A DNA stretch of 64,000 bases from Chlamydoabsidia padenii. Taxonomy: Eukaryota > Mucoromycota > Mucoromycetes > Mucorales > Cunninghamellaceae. Position 1 is the first letter of the stretch. Each line of letters opens with the position of its first letter. Below are positions 45,855-56,588 of this stretch, piece by piece. A program made the translations under genes and the position numbers. Below the pieces are notes generated by a model that was given only the letters and a program-made list of their open reading frames with translations, had not been told where the DNA came from and made no database searches. The stretch spans positions 62,001-126,000 of the forward strand of contig JAIWND010000049.1 of NCBI GenBank assembly GCA_025330725.1, given 5' to 3'.

Positions 45855-48800
45855 TTATAAACTAGTTGGATCATCGGGTATGTTGCGCCTTCCCAATAAC
45901 GTTTGAAGGACGGGGACCCACTGTGAAGGCGTATCTGATGTTGCCGGATAGTGTGGTTCCTCGGTTCGAAGCCGTTTATGTCGATTTTGATCGCCATCAT
46001 CATCAGTATTAGATTTGTTGCCAGTATCACTGTTTGTATTATCGGTTCCATTATCGTCATTGCTGTTATTTACATTGTTACTATCTACACTGTCTTCGTC
46101 GTCGTCTTCATTGTCACTAAGAAGACTGATCACATTATCTGGTTCCGTCGTGGCTCCTTGGTTATTGTTGCATTGTAAATGAATAATGTCATCCTTTGTA
46201 TCCTCCATGTCCTCCGCATCATCGTCCGCCTTGGTAACTTTATAATGTTTGCTGGATCCGCTAATTGTAATTTCGCACGTGTTCTTTGGTACAGAGTCGA
46301 GGAGATGTTGAAAGTACAAGTCGCGTCGTAAGAAATTGGGTGGTGAGTAATTGTTGCAAAAGGGACATTTCCATGATGTGATGGGGCTGGTATTGATGTA
46401 AAGGAATGAATAGAGATCAAAGCACTATTTAAAGTATCAAGTAAGTCTATTAACCAACCAACTACCTCTTGTAAAATAAAATAAAAAACTTACATCAGGA
46501 TGTTTACATTGTACACCCCGCACCGGTATTTTGATCATGGTCATCGAGATTGGACATTTTGGATTTAACTTTACAGATTCCTGGATAACTTCAATATCAT
46601 CATCATCGTCGTCGCCATTGTTATTACCATCATTTTGTTTATTGTCGTTGTGACCAAGTAGCTTGTCAACAAGTTCTTCACCAACTTGTAAGGCAATATC
46701 GGAAGAGGTGACATGGTTTACAATTCTTGATTCGGTTTGACAGTAATAAGCATTAACGGAGAAAAAGTAGTTCTAAAATATAACAAGTCAGAATGGTATC
46801 ACGGCCTTTTTTTTTAACTTTATTTACTTACACATGCACAACGATCTTGAAGAATAGTCAAGATATTAGTTCCTGCCACCAAATAGTCAATTAGATCCAA
46901 TGGTATATCTTTGCCAGCATAACGTATGGGTTCACCAGGAGCACCAATCAGTTTTTGCTTCTATATATTATTATTATAATAATAAAAAAGGTGAGAACCT
47001 TTTATTCCACCTCTCTGTTTTTTCATATTTACCTTTTGTAATTTTGGTTCCATATTGTTGATGAGAAATCTAGCAGTTTCCGGCCATTCACATTTGAGTT
47101 CTGACGTTTTCACCTTCCAAGAGTTGAGTATCAGTCTTGTAAAAACGGAAGGAGCATCTTGATTCACAGGTAGTTTGATTTTTTTATATACTTCGTCACT
47201 GATAAAAAAATCCATATCCGTCCGTAACACATTATGTTTCAGCTTGAATTGATGTACGACATGTCCCGCGACGTGACAATAGACAGGTTGTTTTGTTTTC
47301 AAAGGAGTGTCGTGTCCCGGTGTGCTGGGTGTAAGGGTCGTATGGCTTGAGACAAGTGTATTAGGTACATGTAGAGGTTGAGTTCGGACATCAGGTGCAT
47401 GTAGAGGCTGGCTTTGTTGTTGGGCCATAAAATGTTGCATGAAGAGTTGCTGTGCTTGGGCTGTTAGTGGAAACTGCATAGGTAGATTGCCTTGAGGTAT
47501 GATAGGCCATGGTTGCGCTGGCAGTATGAATGGTTGGTTTGGATATTGTTGTTGTTGCTGTTGTTGTGCCTGATTGTGCCATTGTCGTTGTGGTTGTGGT
47601 TGTCGTTGTGGTTGTTGCTGTTGTGGTTGTGGTTGTGGCTGTCGTTGCTGCTGCTGCTGCTGCTGCTGTTGTTGTTGTTGTGGTTGCTGTCTCTGTGGTT
47701 GTTGCTGCTGCTGTTGTTGTTGTGGTTGCTGTCTCTGTGGTTGTTGCTGCTGCTGTTGTGGTTGTTGTCTCTGTGGTTGTTGCTGCTGGTGCAATTGTGG
47801 ACGATTTTGTATTACATACTGAGGCTGCACTTGTACTTGATGATGGGATTGTTGACGCTGGGGTGGCTGATATTGTTGTTGTACTTGACTTTGTGTTGAG
47901 AGTGTAGACGCAACACCAGCAGTATTGGCGTTGGTATGGTCACCATTGATTGAGTGGTTGATTAATGTATTGGGTGAGGAAGGTATGTTGATCGCAGGAG
48001 AGTTGGTTATTGGTGAGACGTCTTGAGATGGTAGTAGCAAATTTTGTTGCTTCAGCATAGCATGATACCAAGATTTAATTTTTTCTATAAACAAAAAGAA
48101 TAGTCGAGTCAATTCCCCATTCCGTCACTTTTTTTTTTATTGTTACCTTTATTTCGTGCATTCAGATATTTGCTGTTTTTGTTTATAGTCTCCAAGATAG
48201 TCATACCTGTCCATGGACCAAAGTCAGGTGCTGATCGAAACACTGCCTATTGAATAAAGTAAAACTTGTTTAAAAAAAAAAAGAGAGAGAGAGATCGTTA
48301 ATGACTTACTTCTGCACATTTCATCATAGGTTCTTCATTGTGTTCATTATAAGCTCTTTGATCCGAGAGCCACACCAAGAATTCATCACACGCAATTCCA
48401 AAAGTGACAAGTTGCTTAATGTCCCTTTCCAATTCCATCAATCTTTCTGAATTCTTCTGTAGGATAAGTCGTGTTTGATTATTCCAAACAGGCACCCGCT
48501 GAGGGACTGTTATTGATGGTTGTGTTGATGAAGAAGAGCCAGGAGGAGGTGCTGCTGCTTGTTGAAGCCACTGAGACGGTGATGAGGCAGGTTGGTTCCG
48601 AGAAGTCGACGGAGTGATAGCGGTGTTGTTGTTCTTGTTGAATGACGATAATGGATAGGTGAAATCAGTATCGGTTCCCATTGGTGTGAGAGGTGATTGC
48701 GTTGGTGAAGACGATGCGACAACAGGTGAATGCAACTGATTCAGAGTCCCGTCGTTTTGTCTAGGTGAGGTTGATTCCATTGTGAGCGATTCATGAAGCT

Positions 48801-49215
48801 GTGAAGTACTAATTGCTGAAGACAGGATATCGTTCAAAGGTGCAGTTGGCCCAGGGGGAGGTAGTTGTTTGTTAATGTTGCCAGAAAGATCTAGAGGAGT
48901 AAAAAAAGAAAAATGTGTGAATTAGTATCATCATAAAGGTAAAATGGGAATCATGTTTTTACATACCATCGTAATAAACACCAGAACTTGTAGGACCAGG
49001 TAGACATAATTCAGAATAACCTATAGAAGTTGCTGAAGAAGAATCAGGCGTTCTTGAAGTGGAGGAAGAGTCGTCTCTTGTATTTAACGAATCTATGATA
49101 TAAAAAAAAAAAAGGTAAGTTCGTCAAGTAGATCATATTGCATAAGAGTAGAATATATAGTATTACTGTTCAGGTTTAATCGTAATTCAGTTGATCGGTT
49201 TTGATTTGTCGTCAT
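45855..49215 (-). CDS. PIAS/Siz-type SUMO E3 ligase (SP-RING)
   Basis: The spliced product starts MTTNQNRSTELRLNL and has a Ser/Pro-rich N-terminal part, a helical segment (RLILQKNSERLMELERDIKQ) and a large Gln-rich region. A PINIT domain follows (VYCHVAGHVVHQFKLKHNVL, VFTRLILNSWKVKTSELKCEW, LTILQDRCACNYFFSVNAYY). The SP-RING is next: CPISMTMIKIPVRGVQCKHPDCF, then WKCPFCN in the following exon, with the Cys/His ligands present. An acidic tail contains DNVISLLSDNEDDDED, a SIM-like hydrophobic/acidic element. PINIT plus SP-RING is the Siz/PIAS signature; these enzymes transfer SUMO from Ubc9 to nuclear targets. A SAP domain at the N-terminus was not seen. About eight exons; the intron before the SP-RING second half is near 46417-46490. 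Confidence 0.85.
47545..47800 (-). repeat. Poly-Gln (CAA/CAG) tract in the SUMO ligase gene
   Basis: Mixed CAA/CAG runs with interspersed CAA-CCT-CAG-AGA (QPQR) units, some perfectly repeated (about 47680-47780 has three similar PQRQQPQQQQ blocks). This explains the open Leu- and Cys-rich frames on the opposite strand. Length polymorphism is likely. Confidence 0.9.
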
Positions 49216-49302
49216 ACAAATGATTATGAGAGGTGGGTCTAAACAGTTCAACAATAAAAAAATAAAAAAATAAAAAATAAAAAATAGATTTTATACTAGT
49301 TG

Positions 49303-49319
49303 TTATTTTAAATCCCGCC
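49303..49319 (+). promoter_or_regulatory. ATCCCG-type promoter motif upstream of SUMO ligase gene (inverted)
   Basis: TTATTTTAAATCCCGCC on the plus strand, about 90 nt upstream of the minus-strand start codon at 49215. One of the best matches to the consensus. Confidence 0.45.
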
Positions 49320-49412
49320 AGTACAACTGAGACCCCATATTTGCAACACATAATTTACGCCCTGGACAAACATTAGCAGGAATAGGATAAAATAGTTTTA
49401 TTGGCAACAAGT

Positions 49413-50435
49413 TTAATCTTTTTCTACAATGCGTTGGAGATGATCGTCGATTTGTTCCACTGATAAAGTATGGAAATCAGTATTATCTCTAGTCACCAAA
49501 CCCACTTCGATTTCAGTAGCCTTAAAGTCCACGGCCAACACAGTCGACAAGGTAGTAATGGCAAGCTATATAAAACAAGGAATCCATTGGTAAGTTTATT
49601 TCGATCAGACCACGACTTTATCTACTTACTTCAATGGTATCTTCCATGTTCAATTCCGGGTTCTTCTTGAGTTTTTTCTCCAAATGGTTCAAGGCTTCTT
49701 GTTGTTTAGCACCAGCAGCAGTCGCCTTGTATCCAACGTAATAACCAGCAGGATCACATTTATATAATTGAGGTCCCCACTCATCGTCGTGTCCAATAAG
49801 AATCATGGCTAAAAAAAAAAAAAAGGTGAGATTCCACGTTGGTTTTCCCTCCCCCTTGTTTACTTACAAACACCTAAAGGTCGCATGGCAGCTTGTTGAG
49901 TATACACTTGATTAATGTTGGCCACACGTTTAGCAAGCATGTCAGTAGGAATTTCATAACCGTATTTGTATCTGAATTCAGCAGCCTCTTGACGAGCACG
50001 AGTGACTTGAGACCGAGCATCCGCTAATCAAATGGAAAGAGTTACATTTTGTTGTTGTTTTGGATATATACTTACGGACCATGCCAGTCATGACACAACC
50101 AATCTTGGGGGTCAGTTGAAAGACATGAGTAATAGTAGAAGGATCCAGTAACTTGTCCTATAAAAGATATTAGATCACCCATCGCATCCTAGGAAAAGAT
50201 AAACTTACAGGCACTTTCTTTTGAGTAACAATAACACATCCATCACGACCCCGGACACCAACAGATGTGATACCACTGTTGGAGATGGCTTTAAAGGCGT
50301 ATTCTACAAAAGTATATAAAAGTGAGTCCAGTACCATCCTTCTGTTGTCCATGCCTTACCAACTTGATATAATCGTCCTTCTGGTGAGAAGATTGTAATA
50401 TGTCGATCGTATCCAGCGCTTGATCCCCGACTCAT
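49413..50435 (-). CDS. SCL1: 20S proteasome subunit alpha1 (PSMA6/Scl1)
   Basis: Seven or so exons encode [20 protein letters not shown], the invariant alpha-subunit N-terminus, then [104 protein letters not shown] and [11 protein letters not shown]. This matches human PSMA6 and yeast Scl1 along its length. It forms part of the alpha ring of the 20S core. It lies between the SUMO ligase gene and the Medusa-like gene, all on the minus strand. Confidence 0.95.
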
Positions 50436-51133
50436 GATGGTTGTATATATAAAAAAGGTTAAAAAAAAAAAAAAGTGAAAAGAAAAGCAAAAAGGGGCGC
50501 GCCCGCCGAAAGTCTTTTTCAAGACACGTAAGCGCTCGAGATATGTCGGAGTTTTAAAATAACCCCCTTGTTCCTTGGTTAAATGAAATTGGGTTTCCTG
50601 CAAACGTTAATATGCATAAACGTCATGGATAAAAGATACCCACTTGATGTATGTGATCCATTGATAGCTTTACTTTTGCTGTAATTAGATCTGATTCCAC
50701 TTTACACATGGTGATGGATGTGATGACATGATTGATTCAATTTAGTACCTTATATCATCATACACAACAGTAAGGATTATACCATAGACGAAAATGACAT
50801 GATACATGCAAATTCATCTATCGGGCTTTTAATTGAACTCTGCCTTCTTCTGCCAAGTAAAGCAACCTGAAACAAATGCCTGTATTGATGGGTTTCAGTA
50901 CTGCACCACTCATCCCCCATCAAAACCCAGAACATCACCATCAACCAGATCAAAAAAAAAAAAAAAAAAAAAACATTATGTAAAAAAAAAAAAGACATAT
51001 TAGATATTATTTATTAAGCAATGATGTAGTAGATAATATATAGTTAGATAAAGAGAGATAAGTAAAAATTGCAACAAAGATAAGAATTAAATAAATACTG
51101 ATGATAATAAAATATATAAGGGGTGGGGGGTGA
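50436..51133. other. Spacer between PSMA6 promoter and Medusa-like gene end
   Basis: Contains a GC-rich GGGCGCGCCCGCC patch near 50497-50509, a minus-strand ATTTTAAAACTCCGAC variant of the promoter motif (50545-50560, about 110 nt upstream of PSMA6), two A-runs near 50950-50995, and 3' flanking sequence of the Medusa-like gene. No gene was recognised. Confidence 0.5.
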
Positions 51134-53092
51134 TCAAGAAGTATAAGTATCCAAAGTAACGCTAGCAGTACTACTATAACTAGCCGAGTACTTGCTGATG
51201 ATTTTCTTGAGAGCGGTAGGCAAAGACGACCAAGCAAACACTTTGAGATCTTTTTCAATATTCCGAGGTTTAGGATGATTAAAGGCCATGATCAATTTAA
51301 AAAAATCGCCACTGTCAGGTTTCAATTTACTGACGGTCAAGGGGCGAAACCCCTCCAAGTTGCGGCGTACGCGATTCTTTTCTTCAGTGGTGAACCGCAC
51401 CCCGATCAGTGCTTCCAACAGATAGATAATATCCACCGAGGTGATAAAGTAATCGTGCTTGTCTTGCCAATAGATACACGAGACGATAATTTCCTGGGGC
51501 GAGTTGACTCTGTTCGTAGGTGGGATGGCTTGACAGTGGCAGATGATTTCGTGGTCATGTTGTCGTCGCCAGAAACGCACCAACCGTCGTTGATCCTGAT
51601 GTTCCTGTTCTGTCCATTCTTGCATGATTGCATCCATATCGCCTTCGATCACCAGGTCGGCATGGCTGAGGAGATTGGCAAATGGGTTCGGTAGGGTCGT
51701 CACTGTTGCCGTGGCGGGTGCGAGGTCTTGTTGTTGTGGCAAAGGCGCAATGTCCGGGGTGTGGCGTGGTAGTTGCGTGGATAACATGGACGAACCTCCA
51801 CCATACCCTGAAGGATCATTGAGATCATGACCAAGTACTCCTGTTGTCGACATTTGTCCCATGTTTCCTGGAGAAAGTCCCATTGGATCACCTCCACCAC
51901 CATAATCGAATGAGTCGGTTGATGTTGAAGATCTATAAGGAAACATTAATTGTGATGGCGAAGTCGAATCTAAAAGAGAGAGAGAGAAAGAGAGAAAGAA
52001 AAAGGAGTAAGTTCGTGATGGTAGTAAAAAAAGGTAGTCAACAATAAAAAGGAAAGTATACCCAAGACAAGTTATTAGCATAGTGAGTAAAGTAAAAGAG
52101 TGTAAAAGGAGAAAACGGTAATGACGTCTAGTTTGGGCAAGTACAAAAAGGGGAAAGAGATGGAGAATGAAAAAATTGGGGCCAAGAACAATGGATCGGG
52201 ATTTGACATGTCGGTAATTCGGGGTTTTAAAAATTAAAAAACTGGCATGAAACTCACCTTGGTAATATTGTCTTGACCGTATGGATGGAATAGTGCTGCT
52301 ATTAGTGGGAGTGGAGGACACAGGATTAGTGGTAGTAGTAGTAGTAGTAGTAGTGGTAGTAGTAGAAGGTGACATGTATTGTTGAGCCAATCCATAATAA
52401 TTATAATCATAGTCTTGCTGAGTTGGTAACATGTAAGCACTTGCAGATGCCTGTTGTGCTTGTGTATCCTGACCTGTCAAGGGAAAAATAAAAATTAAAG
52501 TCCCGCATCAACTCTCTCTTGTTTCATTACCTTCATTTGTAGAAGAAGACACAGTAGGAGGAGGTCGAGTTCGTTTCATCATCAAGTTATAATCAAAAGA
52601 TAGTTCGGCAGACGACCGTTTTCGAGATAAAAATGTAAAATACCCCACCGACCAAGCATCCAAGATAATATGTGGTTGATCACCAACGACAAGGACATAT
52701 AAGGTAATGGATTTATCACCGGATTGAGTTAATGACCAAGATGGAATCGTACATGCCAATTGGATAATGCGACTCGTTGGATCAATGTATGCTTGTGTTG
52801 GCACCACACATGAACCAAATGCTATCCTTAATCTCGGTAAGCATTCGGTAGCGTCCATTTGAAGATTCATAGAAAGTGGTTCCATCTCGTGTCCTTGATG
52901 AGGTTCATAATCGTATATTCGAGGAGGGCTGTAGCGTTGTGTGGAAGGTTGAATCATCCATGTCGACAGTTGTCTTTGTCTCGAGTTGTCGTCTGGCGTC
53001 AAGTTGTAATCTTTAAAAAAAAAAAAAGAAATGATATTATGAGTGATTCAGTGGGAGGGAATGAGTTTTATTACTTTACGTTGTTGTGACAT
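51134..53092 (-). CDS. medA: Medusa (MedA)-like developmental regulator
   Basis: A 13-nt first exon (MSQQ plus one base at 53080-53092) splices to HYNLTPDDNSRQRQ. The N-terminal conserved part includes LPRLRIAFGSCVVPTQAYID and ITLYVLVVGDQPHIILDAW. A Tyr/Gln/Thr/Ser-rich middle follows. The C-terminal domain is highly conserved in fungal Medusa/Acr1-type proteins: RRLVRFWRRQ, EIIVSCIYWQDKHDYFITSV, DIIYLLEALIGVRFTTEEKN, RVRRNLEGFRPLTVSKLKPD and ISKYSASYSSTASVTL. Medusa proteins control conidiation, adhesion and morphogenesis in ascomycetes; the role here is inferred. An intron at 51970-52257 is 288 nt, divisible by three and free of stops in frame, so retention would insert a hydrophobic segment. 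Confidence 0.82.
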
Positions 53093-53938
53093 TTGCTTAT
53101 GAAAGACCACAGGGTCGGTCGAGCTTTGTGCAACTGGATTTCTTTCTTTTCTTCTTCTTCTATTGTTCTCGGTAAAAAAAAAAAGTGGTTCTATAATAGG
53201 TTAAAAAGTCATGTTAGTATTCATATCTTGACTGATCTAGTTATTATAACTCCGTCCTTTTGACCATATACTTTTCATTTACGTTTTGACGTTTTAAGGC
53301 TTTTCTTTATCAAAAGGTCGAGTACCACTTTTAGTGTTTTAAAAAGGAAAAAGAAACGTTTGTTGAGACAACTGTGAATCCAAATTATTCGACTTGGCCA
53401 AGTTTTTTACCCGGTTTCAGAACATGATCAATCATACATTGGCATGAAGGGGGTTGACCGATCGGGAAATTAAATCCCCGCCGTCCCCCCAGTGGTAAAA
53501 AGTTTTCTATTGGCCCTTTCTTCCCTTGCAGAAGCCCTTTTTTTTTGAATTAAAATACACTTCTCTACACACCCATCCTTACCTCATTCCCTTTTTATTT
53601 AACTGGTATTATCTCTATTATATTATATCTAAAAAGAAAAAGAAAAGGAAAAAGAAAAGGATGGATCATGAACAATAACCCTTACTTCTCCCCTTTCACA
53701 GAAACACCTACCACCATCCTCGCCACCATCATCACCTCTTTATTATCCCTATCACCTCTTTTATCTTAAATCCTATACTCGATTCTCTACACTCAAGTGA
53801 CCTTAAACTTATTATACTGGTAAGCCTCTAACCCTAATCTTGGCGGAAACCATCCACGTCATACACAACAGACTTTTTTTTATTTTATTTTATTTTATTT
53901 TATTTTAAAAACCAGTCTTTTCTACATTATAGATAAAC
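53093..53938. other. Long divergent promoter region, Medusa-like / KH-protein
   Basis: Holds an ATCCCG motif AAATTAAATCCCCGCCG at 53467-53483, ATTGGCCC near 53510, pyrimidine-rich tracts leading to the KH gene, and a TATTT pentanucleotide repeat at 53881-53911. Its 846 nt make it one of the longest promoter spacers in the dense block, as expected for a regulated developmental gene. Confidence 0.5.
53881..53911 (+). repeat. TATTT pentanucleotide microsatellite
   Basis: About six TATTT units immediately upstream of the KH-protein start codon. Confidence 0.9.
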
Positions 53939-55271
53939 ATGCAAGAACAAGACCACAGTAGCTCACCTACTGATCGCTCCAAACGGCCTAGGTTGGAAGA
54001 AGAAGTCGATCCCGATTATGAACACAATGGTGAAGAAGACCGACACCCAAAACGACAAGCGGTACCTGATCCTGAAACCAAAGCACCCCATTTTGCTGGC
54101 GACGAGAAAAAGGAAACAACGACAAATCAACAACGAACCAAGAAATCGTCTTTGGACAGGACTGATTCTGACGATGATCTTCATATCATTGTCGCTGATC
54201 GGGACTCGTCTGATAGTAGGAAATCGGGAGACATTAATCTTGCTCTTCGGTCTTTGGTGGGTACAAAAGATGCTGGGATCATTATTGGTCGTGGTGGTAA
54301 AAACGTGAATGAAATCAGGGACTATTCATCGGCTCGTGTCACAATTTCTGGTAATGTACCTGGTGCTTATGAACGGATTTTGACTGTCAATGGACCTGTG
54401 GATGCAGTGGCAAAGGTAATAAGAACATGTGGAGGAGATATATATATAATTAATATACAAACTAATGAATAACTAGGCTTACTCAATGGTGGGTGAAAAA
54501 ATCTTGGCAGAAGTGCCTCCTGACGATCAAGGCAAACAAGAAACTACGGTGGCGATTCGATTACTAGTACCAGATTACCGTATGGGCAATCTCATTGGAC
54601 GAAGTGGCAGTATTATCAAATCCATTCAAGAAGAAAGTGGGGCGAGAATGAATGCTTCTGAAGAATCATTGCCCATGTCGACAGAACGTGCCCTGACTAT
54701 CACAGGTACTCCTAAATCTATCAAAGTCGCTGTGGGTCGAGTGGCAGATATTCTTGCCGAATACTCGGAACGGTCTCATGCGAATCATATCCCTTTTACT
54801 CCTATGGCTGTCAATGCCGCCGTTGCTCCTATGAATCGATCAGGTGGGTATGGTCCAAATGTGGGTGGGTATGGAATGATGCCGCCCATGGGTTCGTCCT
54901 TCTTTTATCAAGGCGCTACTGCTAACTATGGTGGTGGATCATCGGATTATGGTAATATGCCGATGAACAACAATCAATCTCAACAAATCTTCATTCCCAA
55001 TGAAATGGTATGTATGGATATACGTTAAAATCAATAGAGCTGACTTGATGTTTTATTCTATTGTTAGGTTGGTTGTATCATTGGTAAAGGTGGAAGCAAG
55101 ATCAATGAAATTAGACAAATCAGTGGAAGCCACATCAAGATCATGGACCCTATGAATGACACAAACGAACGTTTAGTGACTATCACTGGTACTCATGAAA
55201 GCAATCAAATGGCACTCTATTTATTGTACTCAAGACTGGAATCCGAAAAAAGTCGCCTAGGCATGAATTGA
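53939..55271 (+). CDS. Triple KH-domain RNA-binding protein (PCBP/Pbp2/HEK2-like)
   Basis: Exons about 53939-54415, 54478-55006 and 55069-55271. An acidic/basic N-terminal region with a nuclear-type KRPRLEEE and HPKRQ is followed by three KH domains with GxxG loops: IIIGRGGKNVNEIR, LIGRSGSIIKSIQEESGAR and CIIGKGGSKINEIRQISGSH. Between KH2 and KH3 lies a Gly/Met/Asn-rich linker (GGYGPNVGGYGMMPPM). The arrangement of two close KH domains and a distal third is that of PCBP/HEK2/Rnc1 proteins, which bind C-rich RNA to control mRNA stability and translation. The exact targets are unknown. Confidence 0.88.
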
Positions 55272-55391
55272 TGATTATGTATGGTTTTATATAATAAAAA
55301 ATAGGTTACCTCTCGTTAGCGGAGGTTTAAAATTGTCCAAATGTCTTTTTTTTTTTTTTTTTTTTACATCTCATTCACCATTATTTAGTCA

Positions 55392-56283
55392 ATGAAAACC
55401 ATAGGATGGTATAGTGGTATACTCTTACTGTTATGGTCAATAGTAGTCAACTGCTATCCTAGTGCACCAGGAACGGTAAGCACTTTATCCATGTCATCAG
55501 ACATCATTTTAAACTCTCTCTCTTTTATTTTTTTTTTTTTCAGTGTAATATGGACCTGATGGGTACCATTGGTCATGGTCCTTCCAAATCAACCTGTAAC
55601 GATTGTTATCGAATACTTGTACAGCCTGTCACCTCTAGTATATCGGACATTACCATCAAGATTGTTGGCACACAATCCTATCAAGGACTCATGTTACTGG
55701 TGAAAGATCAAGCTAATCAAACAGTAGGACGATTTGTAGAATTCGACGACACCATGTTTGCTCCTGTTGCTTGTGATGATGAATCCATTGAAGAAGAATC
55801 GGTGGCGGTGATTGGTCATGTGGATCCTCGTATCAAGTCTTGGCCGATACAAGTAGGCTGGCAATCCGATCACAGTGGTGGTGACTATCGAGTCCAAGGC
55901 ATGGTGGTGGTAAGTCGGGGACTATCAAACCAATGAAAAAGCTGATGATTCTCTTTCAATAGATAGACTATGATAACTTTCATATGATCCCTGAACAATC
56001 TTTTAAACTGGAACGCAAACCGATCTCGACTACCACACTACCACCGTCATCAACAGGAACGGTATTATCAACGGACATAAAAGAGGACTCGGTCGATATG
56101 GAAATGGAAGAATGGCCTTTGGAATCAGTCAACTCTATTTTTATCAAGGTGGTCTTGGTGCTGATGGTTATTTATGTGGTCATGTCTATGATGCTACGCC
56201 ATGTATTGAAATACAAACAACAATACTCTTTGGATCAACAAGGAAACAATGTGGTGGCGCCTCACTTTGTGAAAACATCATAG
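55392..56283 (+). CDS. Reeler-domain type I membrane protein
   Basis: Signal peptide MKTIGWYSGILLLLWSIVVN, then YPSAPGTCNMDLMGTIGHGP and YRILVQPV, TIKIVGTQSYQGLMLLVKDQ, VGRFVEFDD and SWPIQVGWQSDHSGGDYRVQG. This is the strand order of a Reeler domain, with Cys residues near its start and in FAPVACDDE. A Thr/Ser-rich stalk, a single span (FIKVVLVLMVIYVVMSMMLR) and a short basic tail follow. Three exons; the last begins near 55962. Reeler domains are extracellular and often accompany DOMON/cytochrome-b561 proteins; here there is no cytochrome domain. The function is unknown. Confidence 0.7.
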
Positions 56284-56588
56284 ATAGATATTTCCTCTCT
56301 TGTAGTCTAGTCATTTGTATATCCCCTCTTGCTACTTACTTATTTAAATGTATCACGCCTTTTTGTACTACTAGTCTACAAATGATGTTATCCTTTATCC
56401 TTATTGTGCTACCCACTCATCCACCTACATACTTTAGGATCTACAGAATTTATCCTATTTATCAAGGAACTTTTTTTTTTTTTTTTTTATTTTTTTTTTT
56501 TATTGGATTTGGCTTTATTCCCTTTCTCTCTCTCTCTCTCTCTTATCTTCCCATCTCTCTTTCTTTCTCTCTCTCTTCAAGAAAGAGG

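Noticed and set aside
47492..47907. Leu-, Val- and Cys-rich plus-strand ORFs
   Set aside because: Antisense frames of the CAA/CAG poly-Gln tract of the SUMO ligase gene.
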